Source: Filobasidium wieringae
Lineage: Eukaryota; Basidiomycota; Tremellomycetes; Filobasidiales; Filobasidiaceae
DNA: 64,000 nucleotides
Direction: 5' to 3'
NCBI GenBank assembly: GCA_001600055.1
Contig: BCIV01000015.1
Coordinates: 62,001 to 126,000 of the forward strand
How positions within the stretch are numbered: position 1 is the first letter of the stretch; each line of letters starts with the position of its first letter. Below, piece after piece: positions 10,402 through 26,900 of the stretch. The notes beneath the pieces are model-generated. The model made no database searches, was not told the origin of the DNA, and saw only the letters and a list, made by a program, of their open reading frames with translations. The position numbers and the translations under genes are program-made.

Positions 10402-13400
10402 TTATTTCTTGCCTTCTAAGAGCATCTTCCGGAAATCATCCTGTCCCTTCATCGCATTATCAGTCTTTGTCGCGCCGTCCGCGACATCCATAGCGGGCTT
10501 GGTGCTTGTTTTTGGAGTGGGCGCGACTAGGTTTACCATCTTCTTCCTTCCTGCAGCTCGAGGTGGTCGAGGTTTAAACATCTGTGGTTGTGAGGTGGTA
10601 GGCAGCGCAGTAGAGGTTTCGGTCATTTCTATCTCAGGGGTCGAAGCTGCCTCAACAGGGGCTGATGCGACGGCTGGTGAACCTTTCGTCGAGGCTGCTA
10701 CTTTAGGCGCCGACGTGGCTTTTGTTGCAGCGGCTGGTACTGAAGCATTTGCTGCGGCGATGCGTAGAGTGTTACCCCCATAGACAATCGCTTCGGCACG
10801 AAGGAGCAGAGTTCCAACGTCCTGATAAATAGATGATTTGAGCTTCATGTAGAATGGTAAAGGTTAAGGCAAACTTACAGCGGGTGAGGATAGCTCGACT
10901 AGCGCTTCGGCTTTATCGTTGAACACCTCTAGCTTCTTGACTGTTGTGATCTTCTCTAATGCTTGCTGTAGCAGCCCCTCTTGCGTTTTCTCCGGCAGAC
11001 CAAGTATCCTAACGCTGCGAGCCGATAATGCAGCCTTGTCACTGGAGCTGATCTCAGTCTTCCTGCTCACATGCCGTAGTTTAGTGAGAGTTCTCATGTT
11101 TTCTTGGAAACGGCTCACGTGTTATTCTTCTTGGTTGAATCAGCCTGCGACACTTTCATCTTTCTCTTCTTGAGCTCAGTTCCATCCATGACCAATGCAG
11201 AGCGAACAGACAACTAGATAGAAAAGAAATCAGATCGAGGTAAATCAATGTGTGGTCATCGTGGACCTACCTCCTCAGCGAATTCGATGAAAGCGAACCC
11301 CTTACAGTGTCCTTCATCGTCGGTAGCAATATTGATACGCTTGATCTCACCAAACTGGCCGAAGTAGGCTCGGTCAGATACAAATCGGGATTGATAGTAA
11401 GTGCGACGTACCGGATCAAACAGCCTGTTCAAGTCTTTGGCAGCAGCAAATCTGGACAGTCCGGTGATATAGATTTCTCGTGCATCGGCATTGGCATCGC
11501 TTCTCTGCTTCTTGCGTTCAGGATCCGATATCAATGCCGTCAACGGCATATCCGGTTCTAGTTCCCGACCATTTAGTTCGGTAGCAGAATGCGCAGAAGA
11601 CTATTTCAAATTTGGTCAGTAAATTTGGTCGGTAAAGGAGTTTCCGCCGTATAGAGGTACTCACGGTTGTCAAGAATTGAACGTAGCAGAATCGGCGACT
11701 GTCTTTGTACTTCTTGCTTGGCCATCTCGTCTCCAAGATCTCTCCATACTATCAGATAGACAAATCAGATGCGTCAAATATCACTGGGTACCGCTACCGC
11801 GACTCACTGGTGCGAAAAGTTCCCTAAGTTTCTCGTCATCCATCGTTTCCGGGAAGTTGGTTACGAAAAGCGTTGTCTGTCCAGCTTGGTAGACATTGAT
11901 TTGAGCCTCTCCGATCGTCTTCTTGTCCTTAGTAAGAGCTGCTGGTACAGTATCCTGTTTCAACGTATTTAGTGCTGTTTCTGATCATTGGAGAGAAGGC
12001 TCATAACTAACCCGGCTCATGAACTCAACGGCCGCGACTGCCGAATCCCCCTTCACTGTGATCGTCACTTCGCGAACTTCGCCACACTGCTCGAAATTAC
12101 GAAGTTCAGTATGTTAGTATCAGGACAAGACGCTCGAGTAACTCACATCCTTAAAGCGATCCTTGATCATATCTTCGGTCACATCAGCCGTAAGGCCTGA
12201 TACTAAGACCGTAGAGAACTCTCGATCCCTATGAACGTATGTATAAATTAGCAAACTAGCAGCTCCTTCATATGACAGCATAACTGACCGTTGCGATGTG
12301 GCGACAGCTGGTTCTTCCGTTTCCACCTTGGATCGCTTCTCCACTTGACCCTCTATCGGTTCCTCGGCCTTCCGTTTGCGAGTGGAGTCTGGTTCAATCA
12401 TCTCTGCATCAATAGCTGGGATCTCGGTCGCAGCGAGCGGTTCCTGAGCATAGTATTGCGCAGGGGCAGCTGCCGCAGCCGCTGCAGTCTGTATCAAACT
12501 TGGTAAACAACGGAGTCGAATGTCGCCGTAACTCGAACTTACCTCTTGTTGCCGCTTCTTGTTCAACGCGTCCGTCAGAGTAGCGACTTTCGCCTTGGCC
12601 GCAGAAACATTATCGACAGATCCATATCTCTCCTCGAAAGTGATCCAGACGGCCCAGATGGCTTCGGGCCAATCCAGTCCTTGCCTGTTCGATGCGATCT
12701 TCAGAACCGATCGTGCTTTTGGGTATTCGTTGTGACGTCTGGGAAGCACCACGTAGATGATCAGTTTCAGGCTGATGCGCAGGCTAAGAGGACAACTGAC
12801 ATGAGGAACTCTGCATATCCAGTCCAAGCGAGATAACTCTTCCCATGTGATTTACTAACCCCCTCCCAGACCTTCATGGCCTGTTCGATCTTTCCCTTCC
12901 TTTCGAGCTATATAGGTTCAGTCCGATCAGATCAGTGATACATCCTTTTAGAGATGTCGGGGACGACATCACTTACCCAACTGATGAGGTACGAGTCTAA
13001 TTTGAAAGTAGGGTCGCCCTTAGGGAAGAACATCTTAACCCTATCAATACTCTCTCTCAGAGTCGTCTCCACCGCATCCATGCTCTCCATCTCAACATCT
13101 ATATTTTTACTCGAACATCAGTAATCGAGTTGTCCCACCTCATACCTTATACACAGCTCACCTTCAGGTTCATCTTCGATATCCCCCAAAGCTCTCCTGA
13201 TATACCCGCCCCAAGCCATTTCAAGCGTAACGAGCTCATCTACAGACCCTCCTTTTTCCGTAGTGAGTTGTCCCGTACCCAAAGCGCGCATGTAGGTTTC
13301 TGTAACGACATCAGAATCTTTCCCGTTCCCTTCCTGCAACCAGAAATTGAGTCCATGAAGCGCATGTCAATAACAACATAAACGATGATGGACCAGTTTG

Positions 13401-14778
13401 ACTGACCTGCGCTCGGAGCAAAGTAGCCCATAACTCTCCACTAGAAGGACAACACCTAACACCTCTCTCTAGAACCTTGGCTGTGTCCGCTTTCGAAATT
13501 CCATTCGTATTAGCCTATTCCCGAACGTGTCAGCTTTCTTTCCTATCATTGCGCCTTCATTACAATCAACCTACCATGAACCCCCAATACCCCACCCACA
13601 CTCCCGCCTCCAATGCCTTCCCCCCCTCGCCCCAAGTGCTTAACAGGGTCAACATCCGTTCGTAAACCCCAATAACGCATCTCGGCTCCAACTTGGGTGC
13701 ATCCCCTTCCCTTCCCTTTCCCTTCGCGTTCTTGGCAGGCTCCGGTACGTTCGTCTCCCATTCCAACCAAGCGGCTAGGAAAGCGAGTTTCTGTTGTCTC
13801 AACTCTGGGCTATCCCCCTGCGCACACAAATCCGTCCAAGAACTTTCCAACCCTTCCCTAGCTTGGTACTTAGCCATGGATTTGGACATGACGTTACTCC
13901 CCTTGATCATATTAGCCTCATAGTCCAGCTCGAAATGGGTCGTATTGAATGTCGAATAGATCTGGGAGGTTTCCTCCAGATGAACTCCAGGTACGGCCAA
14001 GCGACCTAAGAATCGGCCGTGCATTGACCGAAGAGCTGCAAGTCGTTCTTCGCCGTCGGGTTTGAGTAGGGCTTGGGATTGTTCCCATTGAATATACTTT
14101 GACCAGATATCGTTCGTACTGGAGAGGGAAACTTCGCTGACCGTTACAGCGAGTCGGAAAAGCCGACGAACTTCTGGTTCGGGGAGTAACGGCTCTTTCT
14201 GCTCTGACACGGTTTCTGATGATGGTTGTTCGGCTGCGGAAGAAGGGACGGGAGATAGGAGTAAGAGTATTGAACAGATCTGGCGGGGGATTTCTTCATC
14301 TATTGTACCGAGATATATGAGGGGCGACATCAGCGCAGGGTCTTCGTCATGAGATCAAGGAACCGCTTACAGTAGTAATCCGAAAGAGCTAGTTCCAAGA
14401 ATTGTACAATGATTGAAAGACGCTCAGGCTGGAGATCAGGTAATTGAACCTCTTGCTCTATCCGGTCCAAGAGTTCGATCCAAACATCTATCAAGCAAGT
14501 CGTCCCATCAGTTGAATAACCCTGCTTTCGCTGAAGCTACCTGACCTACCTGATCCACAGCCTACAGCTCTAACCAGCATTTCCAGTGCATTTCCCACTT
14601 GGTCTTCCATTCCTGCCTTCTTAGCTAGAGACAGGTGCTGCTTAAGAAGAGCGATGTCGCCGGGTTGAGCTTCCAGGAGGGGTATGAGCTCAAGGAGTTG
14701 AGTGAGAGATTGTTCTTGCTCCAACATATCGCTCTGGGAGATCTCAATTGGGACGGGATCAGACATACTTGTGTCCAT
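10402..14778 (-). CDS. U4/U6 snRNP recycling factor, Sart3/Prp24-like (HAT repeats plus RRMs)
   Basis: A long minus-strand gene with many introns, ATG at 14776-14778 (MDTSMSDPVPIEI). The N-terminal half consists of HAT/TPR-like helical repeats, e.g. NDIWSKYIQWEQ and KLAFLAAWLEWE (13566-14330), ending in the 12.6-12.8 kb region with WAVWITFEERYG. Three or four RNA-recognition motifs follow: TVLVSGLTADVTEDMIKDRF, TTLFVTNFPETMDDEKLREL, EIYITGLSRFAAAKDLNRLF with GFAFIEFAEE, and a final RRM around 10865-11118. The C-terminus ends QDDFRKMLLEGKK, matching the short Lsm-binding tail typical of Prp24 and SART3. The protein reanneals U4 and U6 snRNAs after splicing, in the nucleus. The HAT region makes it SART3-like rather than like the budding-yeast Prp24. 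Confidence 0.88.
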
Positions 14779-15096
14779 GGTGATATCCTCGATTGTTCAA
14801 GACGAGTGAGGATGAGTTGTATGTAAAGGGGAACCCTGTCCGTTCTACCATATCTGAGCAGGTTACTCATAACCCAACCTGACATTTACGTCTGAAGCTA
14901 CGGGGCTGACAACTAAACCTGCACGCGCTAAATCGAAAAGGTGCGAAAACTCGTTCCACGACTGACAGCGCGATCGATTTCCTCGATCTTGGTTCTCTTT
15001 TCTTTTCTTTCTTATAACAACCCAACCTTCCTCTTTCCTCTTCTTCACCTCCTCCCCCCCTTTCTACTTCACAAAACAAAAAACATCTATACAAAA
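14779..15096. promoter_or_regulatory. divergent promoter, SART3-like / SAH hydrolase, with CT-rich leader
   Basis: A 318-bp gap between divergent start codons. From about 14998 to 15070 the plus strand is strongly pyrimidine-rich (TTTTCTTTTCTTTC, CTTCCTCTTTCCTC), followed by an A-rich stretch immediately before the SAH hydrolase ATG. CT-rich leaders and A-rich start contexts are common in highly expressed fungal genes, so this is probably the SAH hydrolase core promoter and 5' UTR. Confidence 0.6.
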
Positions 15097-17366
<2,270 letters not shown>

Positions 17367-20300
17367 ATGGCGCTGTCAAGACCACTAATCCCCTCTGATC
17401 AAGCTCTCGGGCTTCGTCGATCAGAAAAGGATTCCATCACACCTCACCACCGACCTCTTTCTGAAGCAGACGCTCGTTTGAAACAAGCTCCCTTAGGAAC
17501 AGGCGCAGGCTATCCTGGGTATACCACTGCAAGGAAATCTACGGCATGGTACGGTACCCCGAGGGAGATGTATGGGGAACCTGTGATGACGCGGAATGAG
17601 AAGATTATGATTGTTGGATTGGTACTGGTCGCTGCTGCTGTTAGGTTGTGGCATATCTGGTCACCGACGAGTGTGGTGTGAGTAATAACCGGGACTGCGC
17701 GTTCTAGTGTTGTTTCTCCTGAGCTGACGAAGAGCACCAGGTTCGATGAGGTTCATTTCGGAGGATTCGCTTCGAAATACATTCGACAAGTGTTCTTCAT
17801 GGATGTACACCCTCCCCTGGCTAAGCTCTTGATCACCCTAGCCGCCAAGGTTGGTGGATTCGATGGTAACTTTGACTTCAAGGATATCGGAAAGTGAGTA
17901 ACGAGTGGACGAGTCGGCGTGTGTTTGTTTCGCTGATATATCGATTGGCAAAGGGAGTACTTGGGAGAAGATGTCAACGTTCCTTACATCACGATGAGAA
18001 TGCTGCCAGGTATCCTCGGAGTCGCTCTCGTCCCCATTGGATATCTCACATTACGTTCTCTCGGAACTAGGCGGACTACAGCTATGCTAGGAGGAGCCTT
18101 GATCACTTTCGAGAACGGACTTGTCACGCAATCCCGTCTGATCCTGCTCGACTCTCCCTTGGTCTTCTTTACCGCCTTAACTGCCTTGTTCTGGGTCAAG
18201 TTCTCCAACGAGGACTACGCCGGAACACCCTTTGCAAAAAAGTGGTGGACTTACCTCATCCTGACAGGTTTATCCCTTGGAGCAGTCGTTTCCTGCAAAT
18301 GGGTGGGACTGTTCACTATCGCTACTGTAGGACTCTGTGTCCTCCGTCAGCTCTGGCTACTGTTGGGCAACCTTAAAGTCACCCCCAGAATGTGGATGAG
18401 ACATTTTGCTGCCAGAGCTTTATGCTTGATTGTGGTACCTTCGATCTTCTATATGATGATGTTCCAGATCCACTTCATGATCCTGAACCGCAGCGGAGAT
18501 GGGGATGGGTTCATGAGCTCAGAATTCCAGCATACATTGATCGGACATGGAATGGACAACACCTTCGCAGGTAAATTTGGCGCGATGCCGCTGGGGATCA
18601 TAGCTGATTCATGATTTGCAGACGTTTCTTTGGGTTCTACCGTCTCGATCAGGCACGTGAACACTCAGGGTGGATATCTGCATTCTCACGCACACGCCTA
18701 TCCTGGAGGAAGCAGTCGTACGTATACAGAATAGCCCGACGTGTTCGTCACTGATATCGGTGTAAACCAAAGAGCAACAAATCACCTTGTACCCGCATCG
18801 CGATGCCAACAACGATTGGCGGATCGTCAATGCTTCATCTCAATCCGGCCCAGCTATCATTACTTATAACGATTTGCCTCTGGTTCATATCGATAACGGC
18901 ATGAAGATTCGATTGGAGCACATCACGACCGAGAAGCGTCTTCATTCGCATGATGTACGACCGCCCGTTAGCGAGGTGGACTTCCAGAATGAAGTATCCG
19001 GTTACGGTTTCCCTGGGTAGGTCAACGGACTTTGAGATCGAAATGGAGATGCTGAGAGTGGTGCATTAAAAAGGTTCGCAGGCGATGCCAATGACGATTT
19101 CATTGTCGAAATTTCGCCACATACACGTGGAGGTAAGGATAAGAGCAAGGCTAGGAAGCGGCTGCGAACCCTGCGCAGTCATTTCAGGCTTAGGCACGTC
19201 ATGACTGGATGCTATCTGTTCTCGCACAAGGTCAAGCTACCCGAGTGGGGATTTGAGCAGCAAGAGGTGAGGCCGCTATCGTCGATAGTCATAGGACGCC
19301 AATTCTAAGCCGGTGTTATCTCGCTAGGTTACTTGCAACAAGAATCCTACATGGGAGAACTCGCTTTGGTATATCGAGACGAACACCCATGATCTACGTT
19401 AGTAATACGAACTAGCTCCAAGGATCAAAAATACTGACAGTAAGCTTGGTCCGATAGTTGGACCTGGAGACGAGACTGTCAACTATCAGAGACCCAGTTT
19501 CATGGCCAAATTCTTGGAGTTACAGGCTGTCATGTGGCAGACGAACGCTGGTTTGACTGAGAGGCACGCGTACGATTCGCGACCGAACCACTGGCCTTGG
19601 CTGAGACGCGGGATCGTAAGCAAATGCCGTTGACTATCAGAGCCTAAGGGGGAGTTAACTGTATCATTTATTAACTATTTCGGTAGAACTTCTGGGTCAA
19701 GGATCACAAGCAGATCTATCTCATTGGAAACCCTGTGATCTGGTGGAACAGTACCCTGGCTATTGTCGCATACCTTGCTGTGCGTGGGTTGATCGTCCTA
19801 CGTAGCAAACGTGGTTATAAAGATTTCCGTATACGTGAGTACGATCTCGAAGATGGAGCGTTTCAGGCCTGACGTTCTCCTATCTATCAGCTTTAATCAA
19901 CTCTTATGATGAAGTCTGCGGATTCTTGGCTTTGGCCTGGGCCCTTCACTATCTACCTTTCTTCCTGATGCAGCGTCAACTCTTCTTGCACCACTATTTT
20001 CCGGCACTGTATTTCGCCATTCTCTGCCTGTGCGCGACCTTCGATTTCGCTACGCGCAACTTGAAGCCATCAAGGAGGATGCAGGCCGTCGGGATCATCC
20101 TTCTTTTGGTAATTTACGCTTTCCGACATTTCAGTCCTTTGAGTTATGGAACTCCTTGGACTAAGCAGCAATGCGAATCAAGCAAGTATCTGAAGACTTG
20201 GGACTTTTCATGGTAAGTGACGGTTTCACTGGCAGCGAAATTCGGGTACGAAGCTAACCATTACGGCGTATAGCAATGAGTTCCTCGATGCCAAGGCAGA

Positions 20301-20828
20301 TTACATAGCCAAACCCTCTTTCAGCGAAGTATTCCCTGAACCGGCTCAATCGACAGCTATGGTCAGTTTCCTCAAACGCCACATTGCTAGAAAAGAAACT
20401 AAAGTACCTCTGAACAGGCTGGTGTGCCTGAACCGGTTCCAAATGTCTTTGAGGAGTTAAAGGACAAGGAAGCACCAGAGGAAGCTACCTCTGGCATACA
20501 ATTAAACCCTCCCCGGATCGATAAGATGCTGAAGGCTTCTTCCCCCGAAGATCCTGGCCGACCAGGTTCTGAAGCAGAGAAGGGACAGGATACTAGAGCC
20601 CCTGTAGGCAAAGATGCGGGTGCGGCTGAGAATACCGGTACTGGAGCTGCGGATGGATGGCAAGGGGGTGCGGAGGACGAGCCAGGTGTTCAACCGACAA
20701 CCGAAGTGGACCAGGACCAAATTGCTCCGGCCGAACCCACTTTGATGGAGCTGGATTCCGAGAGGGAAGATCTGGTCAACCGGGCATTAGCTGCGGATGG
20801 ATCGGAGTCGCTTGAGATGTGGCGATAG
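17367..20828 (+). CDS. PMT1: dolichyl-phosphate-mannose:protein O-mannosyltransferase, PMT1 subfamily
   Basis: A multi-exon gene, ATG at 17367. A cytosolic N-tail of about 70 residues precedes the first membrane segment (MIVGLVLVAAAVRLWHIW). The luminal loop 1 block FDEVHFGGFASKYI, with the catalytic Asp-Glu pair, and FFMDVHPPLAKLLITLAA identify the PMT1 subfamily. Next come several membrane helices (17960-18560) and a MIR domain region with GGYLHSHAHAYPGG, ITLYPHRDANNDW and KRLHSHDVRPPV. Then NFWVKDHKQIYLIGNPVIWW and C-terminal helices (19870-20130, LALAWALHYLPFFLMQRQLF). PMT1 works in the ER membrane, usually with a PMT2 partner, starting O-mannosyl glycans on Ser/Thr. The last exon adds an acidic, Pro/Glu-rich tail of about 130 residues after the last membrane segment. 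Confidence 0.95.
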
Positions 20829-21145
20829 GCTCCTTATGGTAGATCGAATATATATATTGCATGTCTGACTGTCGGGAATCCTTTCTAACTTCATGATCAC
20901 CGATTTAAGCGGAATGATGGCATTTCGTCCCAAGCCGTTCACTGATTCAATTGGCAAGTGAAGGCCATGAAACTGTGAAACAAGAGTGACCGGGATCTGC
21001 GCGTTGTTTAAATTGTCTATGTCACGTGATATTACCAAACTTCCAAAAGTTGGGACTTCGCCGAGATTATCTAGATTGGTGCTGAACACTGCAACTCGTA
21101 TACATTCCTGCTTAGATCGTGTTTTTATCCCCAACACATACAAAA
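20829..21145. other. intergenic, PMT1 / PUF6-like
   Basis: A 317-bp gap between tandem plus-strand genes: the 3' UTR of PMT1 and the promoter of the next gene. No further feature seen. Confidence 0.6.
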
Positions 21146-23669
21146 ATGGCATATCCAGGTTCCGCTAACAACAAAAAGCGCCCTGCTGCAGGATCATCCG
21201 GTCCTCAAGGCAAAAAACCTCGAACGGGCGGTGCTCCTCCGAGCAAAGGCGGGAACAAGAGCAACAATAATGCTGGTAGCAAAGATAAGCCTTTCAAGAA
21301 GATTGTAACAAGAGAGCCCAAGAAACCCGAAGCCGAGTCGAAGAGGAAATTGCCTATCACCGGAAGCGTGAAGCAAGATTCTGAAGAGGAAGATGATGAT
21401 GTTGATATGATCGACGGCGATGAGGACGAGTTTGAGGAAGACGCGGTAGATATAGAAGTTGAGGGCGAGCCGACGGGAGAGTCAAAACTTGACGGAGAGC
21501 AGGCTAAGCGATTGTCAAAAGGTGAGCTCAATCGTATGCAATTCGCACGATCGCTTCTGATCTAACTGCTCGGATTTGCCGAATCAGCCGAGAAGGAGGC
21601 CCTCCACGCTCAACAACCACACAGAACAACCCTTCTTCCCTCTCATCCTCTTCTTAAAGATACCCTTCTGCCTATGTGGGAAGACGCTCGAAGGGCAGAC
21701 CTCAGTAAAGAAGAGCGAAATAAGAAGATCAAGGCGTTGTATCAGGCTGTCAAGGGTCGAGTAAGGGAGGTCGGGCGTGGACACAAGGGAGGAAGAGTTT
21801 TGCAGACCGTAAGTCATGCAGTATTTCATATTGTTTGGAGTCTTAATTTTTCAATGATTTTCGTTGAGGACAGATTGTCAAGCATGGTGGAAAGGAAGAG
21901 CGAACGGGAATTGCAGTCGAGCTCGATGGACTCTACAAGCAAATGTTGGAGAGCAAATACTCCAAGGTTGGTTTATCGGTTTCTCTGTCAACTTACTCAT
22001 ATTGCTGACGATTCGTTCCGCGGCGTAATCAGTTTCTAATGGCTAAGTTGATCCGTCACTGCCCTTCGATCCGATTGTCCATGATTTCCCAGCTTTCCCC
22101 CCACATCCCCAACCTCCTCGGACACTCTCATGCTGTAACCCCTCTAGCCGATTTCTACGAATTACACGCCTCATCGAAGGAGAAGAAATTGATGGTCCGA
22201 TCGTTCTACCCGAAGGAAGTACACCTGTTTGACGGGTTAGGGATCGGAGGAACTAGCCCGGAGGGCAAGGAAGAGATCAAGAAGAATGTCGAGAAGGGAA
22301 TCGAGGTCAAGGGATTGGTCGAAACTCTGAGGACTATGGGGGAGGGAGCTGTAAGGACAAGGGTATTGGAGCAGATCCAGGAGAAGATCAGTACAGTGTA
22401 AGTGCTTTCTATAACGTATCCTGTAATGAAGCTCGGCTGATTTGTGCCTCTGCAGATTCAACTCCACGCAAAAGGAAGCTTTGGCTCAGGCCATGTTCCA
22501 CCGTCTTGTGCTCGAATACCTGCAAGCAATCTATGCGTTCTTGACTCCTGAGGAGGCAGACAAGAAGATGCACGAACTCTTAGATAGCTCTATCGAATCG
22601 CTTGCAGATATCGTCCACACTAAGGACGGTTCTGCGGTTGCTAGGGAGCTGCTTGCACGAGGAGTTGCCAAGGACAGGAAGAATATCTTGAGGGTGTTGA
22701 AGCCCCATTTGGAGAAACTTTGTCAAGATGCTGAGGCCCAGATGGTCCTATTCACTGCATTTGACGTAGTCGATGACACCAAGATGATGGCAAAGGCAAT
22801 TTTGGCTGTGAGTATATCCCCACTATATTTAGCGATATCTTCTAAAGATTTTTTGACAGGATATCGGAGCTATGGCTCCTGCTCTGGCGGTACATAAGAC
22901 TGGTCGTAAAGTTTTGCACTACCTTGTCACTCCCCGTTCAACTCGACACTTCATCCCCTCTGTTATCAAAGATCTTGAGGCTACCGATGTTGCCGCTGCC
23001 ACCACAAGTAAGAAGAACAAGGATACTAGGCGGAAAGAGTTGCGAGTGGCTATCAGCCCAGATCTGCTCAAGATGGTTGCCGAGCAGGGCGAAGAGCTCA
23101 TGAGGGAAGCGGGAGCGAGTTTGTTAGTCACCGATATCATGCTCGAAACTGAGGGTGGTAAGTCCTAGATCAAAAATTTAATGTTTGTCCCGTTGCCTGA
23201 TTCGAACTTTACGATAGACAAAACCGCCGCTATCGAGGCGCTACTCAAACCTATCGGACAGACATATCCTAACCCTGCATCCGCTGATCCTGTCGAGGAC
23301 TTTAGCACCGCCCCTATTCTGGATATTTCGTACGCAGACCGAGCTTACAAAACCTTCCTTGCTGGAGGAAGGTTCAAGGCTGCCACACAGGGCGCTGAGA
23401 GTCAAGATGTAGAGTTTAAGTCTCAATTCGGTCGTCAATTCTGGGACGCGTTGACCAGCGAGGAAGCTGGAGGAGAACAGAATGCCGTGAACCTTGCCCT
23501 TGGAAACGCGCCATTCGTCGTGGTTGAGCTTGTGGACAATTTAAGGAACGACGACAAATATGGAAAGGAGGTCAAACGGGTACTTGGCCGCTCTGACGTA
23601 ATCGTGCAAGTGGAGAAGAGTTGGCGAAAAGGTGCAAACCTACTGCACGAGAAGTTGGTTTCCCTGTAA
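21146..23669 (+). CDS. PUF6: Pumilio-repeat nucleolar protein, Puf6/PUM3 type
   Basis: The gene starts MAYPGSANNKKRPAAG (ATG 21146) and has about eight exons. A Lys-rich N-terminus is followed by an acidic stretch (DSEEEDDDVDMIDGDEDEFEED). The Pumilio-like repeats then begin: LLPMWEDARRADLS, RVREVGRGHKGGRVLQT, IVKHGGKEERTGIA, FLMAKLIRHCPSIRLSMISQ, and LLGHSHAVTPLADFYELH. The CPL-type C-terminal part includes DIGAMAPALAVHKTGRKVLH and YLVTPRSTRHFIPSVIKDLE, ending KGANLLHEKLVSL. The family works in the nucleolus on large-subunit ribosome assembly, and yeast Puf6 also represses ASH1 mRNA. The divergent repeats and the CPL region distinguish it from classical Puf1-5 mRNA regulators. Confidence 0.92.
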
Positions 23670-23906
23670 ACGACCTTACTTGTATATGACTATGTAATAT
23701 GTAGGGTGAATGGTTCACGATGTTTCACTGTTCAGTCTCAATGATATGCTGTATGCTGTTCTGTGCATTATGAGTCGCTACAATCGCCCTTCCAGCATTA
23801 AGAGGTCATATACATCTCTACGTAAACGTTTCTGTCATGGGCGTGTCATGATGGTATGCCTTCTACAAATTGTAAGTCGTTCATTAATAAGTAAACCTGT
23901 GTGCGA

Positions 23907-26900
23907 TCAGTGATGTTTCTTCAAGTCATCGACCACCACCTCCAAGACTGGACCGCATGCGTTCCTTGCGATCAGCTGCTCTGCGAGTTGATCTCCAGAA
24001 AATTCGGATAGCAGGCCTGACCAGGTCAAGGTTGGTCTCTGCAAACACTCTGAACAATGGGTTAGCTTTTTGCTCGAAGTGCTAGTGCGAAAGACTCGCT
24101 TACTTTTCGAAGTTGGCAAAGAAGTCAGTCTTGTCTGCCGTCGGCGCTACGTGTCCAGGCAAGCCTTGCACAGCCGATAGAGTCCACCCGCGTGCTTCTC
24201 CTGGACATAGTTTCACCAATTCCTTGACGATATCGATGATCACATCTTGAGTCTCTTCGATGTATTCCTGTACCATTCCATTGATGGCAATCGTTACTAT
24301 CCGTTCTCCATAAGTCTTGGCAGCGCCTGTGATCGTAGCGACATAAGCTGATCCTGGCTGGGTACCTGCATCAAAGAACTCCATGATGGCTTCGAGAGCA
24401 TTCATTACGGCACCAGAGGACGGCAGGGTGAGAGATACCAGACACAAGTCGAATATGGTGGGAAGGGATGGGCTGGACAGAACGATAGATGGAACCCTCT
24501 TGACGTAAGTCCGTACCATGTGTAAATAATCGTCCAGGACTGTGGTACGAGAAACGGATATCAGCTGCTGCGGATCTGAACCTGATATCAATACTCTACA
24601 TACCATCAGGGATTTGTGTCGCTCCTTGTTGGGTCTCCGAGCTCTTGACAAGGCTAGTCAACTGTTCCAATGCTGAAGTGAGTGCCCCCTCGAACGCCGC
24701 CGATTCTTCTGCAGCCAAGGTGGCCCTTCCTTTACCACCCAACGAGGAAGCTACGCGGTCGACCAACCAGATGTAGCTGGAGTGGCCTGAGCTCTCAAAG
24801 CAGGCGACAGACCTAGCTAGGATACGAGGAACTAGCGGCCTAATAAGAACTTCCGGGAAGAACGATAAACCTCGGCGAATCACCCTTGTAGCCTTATCAG
24901 CGACTCCATAAGATGAACTGTACTTGGCAAGTAGTTCCTCGATTACTCCGTAAACTGCATTTGGCGTAGCAACACACGTTGCAGGCAAGGTAGTAAGGCC
25001 TTTAACGTTGACGATATAAGCTTCCAACTGGTCAAGAGCACCTGTGTGATAGCATTATCAGCGCTGATAGAGACTTGATTTCCTGGCATCATGACTCACC
25101 AACAACAGGATCCAGTTCTTCACTTGTTGAGAGTGTTGGACCGGTACAAGCCTGTTGAATTTGCTCCAATAACGGCTGAGTGAATCGCTGTAGAGCTTCG
25201 GCCGCTTCTGCTTCACCCATTGATCCGATGACGTATCCGATAGCCTCGGCCACGTCCAATTTCTCTTCGAGCGTCAGTTTGAGCCCTGCAGTCGTCACGA
25301 AGCTGTGAAGCTGCCCAAGATAAGGTACGAGGTGTTCCTGGCAGTCTTGACACATGAACTTCATCGCCAAAGCCGCAGCGAGGGACACATCATTCTCGGT
25401 CACATTGAAACCTTCTGAGATATAGTTGAGTTGGAAAGGAAGATATTGAGGATGAGCAGCGATCCAATGGGTGTATCGAGAAATGACAAGGATTGCAGCG
25501 TATTGAATTCTCGTCTGCCGCGGGAGTGTCGGCAACATGTCCATGATCAGCGGAAGGACTGATTCATCCATCGCATCGACCTGAGCACCCATTGCACGTA
25601 TCGAAAAGAGAGGAGCCTCGATCTCTTGCCAAGATGCCGCGGTCCCCTTCTGCAATGCTGCCATCACGGAGTCATAAGCCCTCTTCATGCAAACGTTGGA
25701 TCCTAGCACTGAGCAGCAGTCTTTGAGCGTATCTCCCATTCGATGACGGAATTGTCTAAAATCATCACGTTGTGCCGCTGTCTGACTCGACTCGTCTTGT
25801 GGGAACCGCAAGTGGACAGTCATTGCCTCTTGCAGCTTCGCGTACACCTCCATGTATGGCACGTAAATTGATGACTTTGCCTCCGGTGACTGTTTTTGCA
25901 AAGCTTCGGCAAGTCTCCACCAGAAATCGAAAGTAATCGGTACGATGTCCAGATCGTGATAGGATGCACACTCCCCGATGACCTGAACCAACGGGGTAAA
26001 TGTATCAGGATGCTGTAATATGAGTTGTTGGTATGTTTCTCCTGCTTCCGTGAAAATCCGACAGTATCCTCGAACACTGTCATCATCTTCCGCCTCGAAA
26101 GCACTGAGGAACGCTTGCCGTAATCCTATTACCCTTGGAACGATGAGCTGGACCGAGTCGACATGTTCCTCGACTTCCTGCGTCTCGTGTATCAAGTCAC
26201 AGATCACATCCACAGCCTGATCGAACAGCTCAATCTTGCCTAATGCCTCAAAGGCAAACACGAACAAAGGGGATTTTGTGATCAAAGTAGCGTCTAACTC
26301 GCCTGCCTGGAGCCAGCTCCGCAACGTTTCAAAGACAAGACCTTGGAGCCGAGGCGTCACTCCTGATCAAGGTAACCGTCAAATCAGGAAGGCGTGATGA
26401 TGACAGTCATACCGGTCAACTCACCTGGAGCATTTATGTACATGGCAAGCAATGCCAATATCCTCTCATTCTGACTTGACAGCAACTCGTACGATCGTTC
26501 TGAGGCTTCGGAGCTCTGTTTTGACACTACTGCTCAGTATATAGGCAGGTTTTGCTTTCGAGAAGGCAAAACTTACGCTGATCGGTATTCTCCCGTTCGA
26601 TGCCTCCTCCACTAAGCTTTTCAGGAACTCCAGCAGCATCTCGACACATTCCGCCCTTGTCCCGAAGTTGTCCACCATGCTCGGCACTACATCTTTCCAC
26701 TCGGGCATCTGGAAAGCCAAGTCCGCTAAGGCAAGGCATAGTTGAGTAACGATCGTTCGGGATCCTGCTGGGGCGGTTGGAGAGGCATAAATGGTAAGGG
26801 ATTGCAAGAAGGAGTCTCGGAGAGATGGAAGAGAAGATTTCGGTAATTGTTTGAGGTCATACACAACCTAAAAGTAAAAGCCATTCGGGCCGATTGTCAG